Origin: Anaeroplasmataceae bacterium
GTDB taxonomy: Bacteria; Bacillota_I; Bacilli_A; Acholeplasmatales; Anaeroplasmataceae
Assembly (NCBI GenBank): GCA_020024985.1
Contig: JAHHSW010000047.1
Coordinates: 1 to 6,606, forward strand
Length of the DNA stretch: 6,606 nt
Direction of reading: 5' to 3'
Under the pieces are notes generated by a model that was not told the DNA's origin, did not search any database, and saw only the letters and a program-made list of their open reading frames with translations. Positions 1-5,336 of the stretch are shown one piece after another; position 1 is the stretch's first letter; every line of letters begins with the position of its first letter. Position numbers and translations under genes: made by a program.

Positions 1-16
1 TTTCTATATCTACATC

Positions 17-832
17 CTAAAAATTACTTTCCATTTGGTTTTTAAACCAGGTTTCCTGTCTTTTAGCTAAATGACGAGTATTCTTTTTTATTTCCTCTAT
101 AGCCATACCTAATGAGATTAAGCCCTCAAAATATGGCACTAGCTCCTGGTATCCAATCGCATGTGGGAAAATTCCCTCATCATATAAGCCCTTAACCTCG
201 GCTACTAAGCCTTCAGCAATCATTTGATCAACTCTTTTATTTATTCTTTCATATAGCCTCTCTCTTGGCATCTTTAAATAAACAATAAAATGATCATATA
301 GCTTTTCCTTTTTATTATTAAAGCTATGAATAGAGGTATTAAGCTCCTCTAATACCTCTAAAGCTCTTAACACTCTTTTTCGATTATTTGGATGTAGCTT
401 TTCCTTATCTATATTACTATCCTTACTTAAAAGTAAATCATAAAGCTCCTGATTAGAATAGCCCTCAAATTTCTTTGAATAATCTAAATTTCTTTTAGAA
501 GCATTAAACTCATAATTATAAATAGCACTTTGAACATATAAGCCAGTACCACCACAAATTAAGGAAAGCTCATTTTGATCCATTATTTTTCTAGCCTCTC
601 TTTGAAAATCAGCTACACTATAGGTTTCATGTGGATCCATTATGCTAATTAAATGATGCTTAACACCATCCATCTCCTCTAGGGTTGGCTTAGCAGAGCC
701 TATATCTAGGCCCTTATATACAGCCACACTATCTCCACTTATTACATCAAGATTATAATGCTTGGCAAGCTCAATAGATATTTTGGTTTTACCTACCGCG
801 GTAGGTCCTACTACTACAATAACCCTTTTCAT
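17..832 (-). CDS. miaA: tRNA dimethylallyltransferase MiaA
   Basis: Cytosolic enzyme that transfers a dimethylallyl group from DMAPP to N6 of A37, next to the anticodon, in tRNAs reading UNN codons. Visible motifs: P-loop GPTAVGKT (residues 9-16); the DSxxxYKGxDIGSAKPT block (34-50), whose Asp34 matches the family's catalytic Asp; GGTGLY (94-99); HPNNRKRVLRALEV (147-160); AIGYQEL (225-231); and the C-terminal KRQETWFKN (257-265). At 271 residues it is shorter than the roughly 315 of the E. coli and B. subtilis enzymes. The missing length appears to fall in the tRNA-contacting insertion between GGTGLY and HPNN and in the loops after it; all core motifs remain, so it is probably functional. The ATG overlaps the mutL stop by one base (TAATG) and has an AAAGGA ribosome binding site 10 bases upstream, inside mutL. 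The stop is TAG. Family assignment is near certain. Confidence 0.97.
   Translation of the reverse strand: MKRVIVVVGPTAVGKTKISIELAKHYNLDVISGDSVAVYKGLDIGSAKPTLEEMDGVKHHLISIMDPHETYSVADFQREARKIMDQNELSLICGGTGLYVQSAIYNYEFNASKRNLDYSKKFEGYSNQELYDLLLSKDSNIDKEKLHPNNRKRVLRALEVLEELNTSIHSFNNKKEKLYDHFIVYLKMPRERLYERINKRVDQMIAEGLVAEVKGLYDEGIFPHAIGYQELVPYFEGLISLGMAIEEIKKNTRHLAKRQETWFKNQMESNF
791..806. repeat. 16-bp perfect palindrome over the miaA P-loop codons
   Basis: ACCTACCGCGGTAGGT equals its own reverse complement. It lies 26 bases into miaA and encodes most of Pro-Thr-Ala-Val-Gly of the P-loop. It is clearly GC-richer than its surroundings and could fold as a 6-bp stem with a CGCG loop in the mRNA. 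Whether it has a function is unknown; the protein sequence alone constrains much of it. Confidence 0.6.
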
Positions 833-2757
833 TACTTTTGAATCCTTTCAAACATTTTTTCAATCTCCTGAACAGTAAGCTTAATCATAGTTGGCCTACC
901 ATGAGGACAGGTATATGGGTTTTTACATTTACCTAGCTCATTAAGTAAATAATCAACCTCATCCCTATTTATAGTATGATTAGCCTTAATAGAGGACTTA
1001 CAGCTAATTTGCTTACAAATCCAATCTCTAAAATACATAATATCAATCTTATGATTTAAAACCATACTAGATATTAGCTCATAAATAACCTCCTCAAGGT
1101 TATCTATTTTACACCAAAGTGGAATTCCTCTTACCGCAAAATCCTTTTCACCAATTTCATCAAGAGTAAAGCCAATCTTTTCAAACTCAGCTATATTCTC
1201 CTCAATATATAAGGCCTCTGGCCTTGAAAAGGACAAAATTACAGGAATTAATAAATCAGTTCTTGGCTGATTTGGTCGACCAAGAAGCTCATAATTTTTT
1301 TCATAATTAATTCTTTCATGGGCTGCATGCTGATCTAGCATATACATGCCCTCACTATTTTGAAATATTATATAGGTTCCAAAAATTTGGCCTACATATT
1401 CCATATATGGAAACTTTCTTTTAGGCTCAATAATAGTATTTTCCTTAATAATTTCCATAGTAGCCTTAGGCTCTTCCTTAACTTCCTCATTAGCTCTAGT
1501 AATAGGCTCCTTAATACTATTATCTAGGCTATTAGCTTCACTATAGCTATTATTAGCATTATCCTCAAATGAAAAGCTTGGATTATAGCTAGGCACCTGA
1601 GGCTTAGGCTCTAAATCCATATTAGGCTTAGACTCACTAAAGTGCTCCTTTACCTCTTTAATTCCATAGCTAGGCTCTCTATCAGAAAGCTTATCATTAA
1701 TATCAAATATTGTTGTCTTCTTATAAGCATCTGGCCTTACTTTAGGCTCTAAATCTCTTTCAGGAATATGCGTATTTTCTAATAGCATACCTATAATTTC
1801 ACTCTTTAGCCTCTTACAAACAGCCTCCTCATTACTAATCTTAATCTCAGTTTTAGTAGGATGAACATTAACATCTATTAAAAGTGGATCAATCTCATAA
1901 TATAGGATACCTATAGGAAATTTACCTATTGGTAGATAGGTTTCAAAGCCATCAACCACCGCATTAGTAATATTATAGTTCTTAACATATCTACCATTAC
2001 ATACCATAGTAATCTCTAGCTTATTAGATCTATAAATTGAAGGCTTTACAAAAACTAAATGAGCCTTATAGCCATCACAAACAAAGCTATGCTCTATTAC
2101 ATTCTTTGCACAATCAAGACCATATAGCTCACCAATTAGGGTTTGGTAGTTATTAGAGCCTGAGGTTTGAAAAATAAGCTTATCATCATTATAAACAACA
2201 AACTTTAAATCCAAATGTGCCATAGAAATTCTATTAATAAAGTACATAATGCTTGCAAGCTCACTCTTAGGAGCCTTCATATACTTTAATCTAGCTGGTG
2301 TATTGAAAAACAAGCCCTCAACCTCAACGGTTGTGCCCTTATTATGATTTTCAATACCACATTTTTGCATAACACCAGCCTTATACTGGCAGGTATAGCC
2401 CTTTACTCCATCTATAGATGAGGTAATAGTCATATTGGAAACTGCCGCTATAGAGGCAATCGCCTCACCTCTAAAGCCCAGGGTCAAGATTCTATATAAA
2501 TCATATTCATTTTTAATCTTAGAGGTTGCATGAGGTAAAAAGGCATTACATACATCCTCCTCATCCATACCATCACCATCATCAATTACCTTAATAGCCT
2601 CAAGGCCTGCGGTTTTAAGATAAATTCTACAGGTAGTAGCATGGGCATCTATAGAGTTTTCTACTAGCTCCTTAATAACACTAGATGGTCTTTCTACAAC
2701 CTCTCCAGCTGATATCATATTAGCTAGCTCAGTGCTCATCTTTTGAATTTTACCCAA
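832..2757 (-). CDS. mutL: DNA mismatch repair endonuclease MutL
   Basis: Mismatch repair factor recruited by MutS; in bacteria without MutH it nicks the new strand itself. The N-terminal GHKL ATPase (about 1-330) shows AGEVVERP (17-24), KELVENSIDA with Glu30 and Asn34 matching the catalytic base and metal ligand, DDGDG (59-63), HATSK (76-80), GFRGEA (94-99) and GTTVEVEGLFFNTPAR (141-156). A Ser/Asn/Glu/Pro-rich, probably disordered linker covers about 335-447. The C-terminal domain carries the endonuclease motif DQHA(X)2E(X)4E (475-486), CKSSIKAN (586-593) and CPHGRP (617-622), so it looks catalytically intact. Length 641 compares with 627 in B. subtilis. The start chosen is TTG, because an AAAGGAG site lies 10 bases upstream and the N-terminus then has the usual family length; an ATG at codon 7 (2739) is a weaker alternative. 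It starts one base after the mutS stop. The apparent clamp motif lacks its usual Gln (see findings). Confidence 0.98.
   Translation of the reverse strand: MGKIQKMSTELANMISAGEVVERPSSVIKELVENSIDAHATTCRIYLKTAGLEAIKVIDDGDGMDEEDVCNAFLPHATSKIKNEYDLYRILTLGFRGEAIASIAAVSNMTITSSIDGVKGYTCQYKAGVMQKCGIENHNKGTTVEVEGLFFNTPARLKYMKAPKSELASIMYFINRISMAHLDLKFVVYNDDKLIFQTSGSNNYQTLIGELYGLDCAKNVIEHSFVCDGYKAHLVFVKPSIYRSNKLEITMVCNGRYVKNYNITNAVVDGFETYLPIGKFPIGILYYEIDPLLIDVNVHPTKTEIKISNEEAVCKRLKSEIIGMLLENTHIPERDLEPKVRPDAYKKTTIFDINDKLSDREPSYGIKEVKEHFSESKPNMDLEPKPQVPSYNPSFSFEDNANNSYSEANSLDNSIKEPITRANEEVKEEPKATMEIIKENTIIEPKRKFPYMEYVGQIFGTYIIFQNSEGMYMLDQHAAHERINYEKNYELLGRPNQPRTDLLIPVILSFSRPEALYIEENIAEFEKIGFTLDEIGEKDFAVRGIPLWCKIDNLEEVIYELISSMVLNHKIDIMYFRDWICKQISCKSSIKANHTINRDEVDYLLNELGKCKNPYTCPHGRPTMIKLTVQEIEKMFERIQK
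843..848 (-). promoter_or_regulatory. Ribosome binding site of miaA, inside the mutL 3' end
   Basis: AAAGGA on the minus strand lies in the last codons of mutL, 10 bases before the ATG of miaA. With the TAATG stop-start overlap it indicates translational coupling of miaA to mutL. Confidence 0.7.
1295..1301 (-). repeat. A7 homopolymer inside mutL
   Basis: Seven T on the plus strand give seven A in the coding strand at codons 486-488 (Glu-Lys-Asn). This is the longest single-base run I found in the window; several A6 or T6 runs occur elsewhere in mutL, mutS and miaA. It begins within the last Glu codon of the DQHA(X)2E(X)4E motif. Confidence 0.8.
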
Positions 2758-2758
2758 T

Positions 2759-5308
2759 CTACTTCATCTCCTTTAGCTCATATAAAAGGCTTAAGGCCTC
2801 TAAAGGAGATAGCTTATTCAAATCAATTTGATCAAGCCTTTCCTTAATTTGATTAGCTACACTCTCCTCATGAACCTCTTCCTTATTATCAAATTCCTCA
2901 AAATTAAATAAATCAAGAGCGATTCCATGATTAGTCTTATTATCCTCCTCAAGAACCTCAAGGATTTGCTTACTACGCTCAATTAATGACTTAGGAAGGC
3001 CAGCTAAATTAGCTACATTAATACCATAGCTCTTATCAGTCGGTCCATCTATAACCTTATGAAGGAAGGCAACCCCATTCTTAGTTTCCTTAGCCTCAAC
3101 ATGGACATTTTTAAGCCTCTTAAGCTTTCTATCAAGATCTGTAAGCTCATGATAGTGTGTAGAGAATAGAGTAATACAGCCAACCCTTTCATGTAAGTAC
3201 TCAAGTATTGCCTGAGCTAGGGCCATACCATCAAAGGTTGCAGTACCTCTACCTATTTCATCAAATAAAACTAAGCTATTCTTAGTAGCATTACTAATTG
3301 CATAATTAGCCTCAATCATCTCTACCATGAAGGTGGATTGTCCTGAAACTAGATCATCTGAAGCACCAATACGAGTGAAAATAGCATCAAAAATCATCAT
3401 GTTAGCTACCTTAGCAGGAACAAATGATCCCATTTGAGCCATTATGATAATGCAGGCAAGCATTCTCATATAGGTACTCTTACCACTCATATTAGGTCCA
3501 GTAATTAAAATCATATTATACTTATTAATTACTACATCATTAACAATATAATCACCCTGCATTAAGGATTCTAATACTGGATGTCTACCATCAACAATAT
3601 TAACCTCCCTCTCATCATTAAAGGTAGGTCTTACATAATTATATTTAATTGCAATATCACTTAAGGATATATAGCAATCTATTTCACTTATTAAATCAGC
3701 AAGCTCCTGTAGGCTTACTATAAATTCCTGAGCATATTTTCTTAGGCTAGTAAATACCTCATATTCAATGACCTCTATTTGGTCCTTGGCATTTAAAACC
3801 ATTTGCTCATATTTCTTAAGCTCTGGGGTTATAAATCTTTCACTATTAGCAAGGGTAGCACGTCTTTCGTATTCAATATCCTCTGGAAGAAATTGAATTT
3901 GACCCTTAGATATCTCAATAAAATAGCCAGTAATTCTATTATATCCAACCTTAAGATTCTTAATACCAGTTATCTCCCTTTGCTTAGCCTCATAATTCAT
4001 AATCCAGCTTTTACCATTAGTTGATATTTCTCTTATCTCATCAAGCTTACTATTAAAGCCCTCCTTAATCATACCACCCTCCTTAACAGATAGTGGTGGA
4101 TTATCAACTAAGGCCTTCTCTAATAAATCATAAAGCTCCTTATGAGGATTAATAAGAGAAGCCATTTCCTTTGCATGAGAATTAGGAAGCTCTGAAATCT
4201 TCATAGCCACATCAGGAATATTCTTTAATGACCTACGAAGCCATACTAAATCCTTAGCGTTGGCATTACCTGAAGAAATTCTTCCGATAATTCTTTCAAG
4301 GTCATAAACATTTTTAAATATTTGCTTAATTTCCTCCTTAATAATATAGGAATTATTAAAGGCCTCAACAAAATCAAGCCTTCTATTAATGTCCTCCTTA
4401 TTAACTAGAGGCTTATCTATCCACTTATGTAATAATCTAGAGCCCATAGCTGTAGAGCACTTATCCATAAGCCATAAAAGTGAACCATTCTTATTGCTTA
4501 GGCGCAGTGTCTCAGTAAGCTCAAGATTTCTTTTTGTAAATGCATCAATATGTAGGTAATCAACATTAACATAGGATTTAAAGCGTTTAAAATGCTGTGG
4601 CTTCTGCTTTTGGGTTTCAATGAAATATTCTATAAGCATACCAACTGTCTTTTGATACATTGGCTCTACATTAGCTACTATATCCATTAAATCAGCTGGA
4701 ATATCACATTTATTAACATAGGAAGCAACAATAGAATTTTGCTTCAAAAACTCAAATAAGCCAATATTATTGAAATCCTCCATTAGGATTATTTCCTTAA
4801 TCTTAAGGGATAATATTTCATTTTCTAATAAATCTAGCTTCTTATATGAGGTTATATAGCCCTCTCCTGTAGTGATATCGCCATAGCATAAAATAAATTC
4901 TCTTTTTTGATACATTATTGAAGCAATAAAATTATTTTCCTTTTCCTTAAGACCAGACTCAATAGTACCTGGAGTAATAATTTTAACAACTCCTCTTTTA
5001 ACTAAGCCCTTTGCCTCCTTAGGATCCTCAATTTGCTCAACTATAGCTACCTTATAGCCTCTTGAAACTAGCTTTTCAATATATTGGTCAGCAGCATGGA
5101 AGGGAATACCACACATTGGTACTCTTTCCTTAACTCCACAGTCCTTTCCAGTTAACGCAAGCTCAAGCTCCCTTGAGGCAAGATGTGCATCATCAAAAAA
5201 CATCTCATAAAAGTCACCAAGCCTAAAGAACACTATGAAGTCCTTATATTCATTTTTAATTTCCAAATACTGCTCCATCATTGGGGTATACTTTAATTCC
5301 TTACCCAT
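2759..5308 (-). CDS. mutS: DNA mismatch repair protein MutS
   Basis: Mismatch-sensing ATPase that binds base mismatches and small loops as a dimer, becomes a sliding clamp on ATP binding and recruits MutL. Domain I holds the mismatch-probing Phe-X-Glu (F33-Y34-E35 in GDFYEMF), with CGIPFHA (66-72) downstream. The lever and clamp region is about 250-560. The ABC-type ATPase shows Walker A GPNMSGKST (604-612), the signature region SDDLVSGQSTF (650-660), Walker B LVLFDE (679-684) followed by IGRGTATFDG, the STHYHEL histidine loop (716-722) and SYGINVANLAGLP (760-772). The C-terminal helix block with LSPLEALSLLYELK (833-846) matches the family's end. Length 849 compares with about 855 for E. coli and B. 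subtilis MutS1, and the Phe-X-Glu excludes MutS2. The ATG is preceded by AGGTGAT at good spacing. It follows the upstream gene by 28 bases without a terminator; the stop is TAG. ALDLF at 797-801 sits where a clamp-binding motif is expected but lacks the leading Gln. Confidence 0.99.
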   Translation of the reverse strand: MGKELKYTPMMEQYLEIKNEYKDFIVFFRLGDFYEMFFDDAHLASRELELALTGKDCGVKERVPMCGIPFHAADQYIEKLVSRGYKVAIVEQIEDPKEAKGLVKRGVVKIITPGTIESGLKEKENNFIASIMYQKREFILCYGDITTGEGYITSYKKLDLLENEILSLKIKEIILMEDFNNIGLFEFLKQNSIVASYVNKCDIPADLMDIVANVEPMYQKTVGMLIEYFIETQKQKPQHFKRFKSYVNVDYLHIDAFTKRNLELTETLRLSNKNGSLLWLMDKCSTAMGSRLLHKWIDKPLVNKEDINRRLDFVEAFNNSYIIKEEIKQIFKNVYDLERIIGRISSGNANAKDLVWLRRSLKNIPDVAMKISELPNSHAKEMASLINPHKELYDLLEKALVDNPPLSVKEGGMIKEGFNSKLDEIREISTNGKSWIMNYEAKQREITGIKNLKVGYNRITGYFIEISKGQIQFLPEDIEYERRATLANSERFITPELKKYEQMVLNAKDQIEVIEYEVFTSLRKYAQEFIVSLQELADLISEIDCYISLSDIAIKYNYVRPTFNDEREVNIVDGRHPVLESLMQGDYIVNDVVINKYNMILITGPNMSGKSTYMRMLACIIIMAQMGSFVPAKVANMMIFDAIFTRIGASDDLVSGQSTFMVEMIEANYAISNATKNSLVLFDEIGRGTATFDGMALAQAILEYLHERVGCITLFSTHYHELTDLDRKLKRLKNVHVEAKETKNGVAFLHKVIDGPTDKSYGINVANLAGLPKSLIERSKQILEVLEEDNKTNHGIALDLFNFEEFDNKEEVHEESVANQIKERLDQIDLNKLSPLEALSLLYELKEMK
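2768..2774 (-). promoter_or_regulatory. Ribosome binding site of mutL, inside the mutS 3' end
   Basis: AAAGGAG on the minus strand lies within the last codons of mutS (Lys-Glu-Met-Lys-stop) and 10 bases before the TTG at 2757. It decides the mutL start in favour of TTG, since the ATG at 2739 has no comparable site at normal spacing. Ribosomes ending mutS would stop directly next to it, favouring coupled translation. Confidence 0.75.
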
Positions 5309-5313
5309 TTTAA

Positions 5314-5320
5314 ATCACCT
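5314..5320 (-). promoter_or_regulatory. Ribosome binding site of mutS
   Basis: The minus strand reads AGGTGAT, matching the 3' part of the classic GGAGGTGAT anti-16S complement, 5 bases before the ATG of mutS. It supports the chosen mutS start and a Firmicutes-like translation system. Confidence 0.8.
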
Positions 5321-5330
5321 ACTACCTACT
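5317..5330 (-). repeat. Two tandem copies of AGTAGGT in the mutS leader
   Basis: The minus strand reads AGTAGGT twice in direct succession, and the second copy runs into the mutS ribosome binding site. The unit sits in the only intergenic gap of any size (28 bases). It could be a chance duplication or could offer two alternative AGG cores for ribosome docking. Confidence 0.7.
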
Positions 5331-5336
5331 GTGCAT

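Noticed and set aside
1..16. Start of a further operon gene after miaA
   Set aside because: AGGATG overlaps the miaA stop and could be a ribosome binding site for a gene beyond the edge, but the ATG at 15-13 is followed at once by TAG and only 16 bases remain, so nothing can be called.
1272..1283. 12-bp palindrome TTGGTCGACCAA in mutL
   Set aside because: Short enough to arise by chance, and inside coding sequence.
1399..1412. 14-bp palindrome TTCCATATATGGAA in mutL
   Set aside because: A perfect palindrome of this length is near chance expectation for an AT-rich window of this size, and it lies in mutL coding sequence with no regulatory context.
3803..4024. 73-residue plus-strand open frame
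   Set aside because: It lies wholly antisense to mutS within conserved coding sequence, shows no ribosome binding site or family motif, and is best seen as a shadow frame.
5309..5336. Promoter or terminator between the membrane protein and mutS
   Set aside because: The 28 bases hold only the repeat and the ribosome binding site; no hairpin with a T run and no convincing -35/-10 pair is visible.
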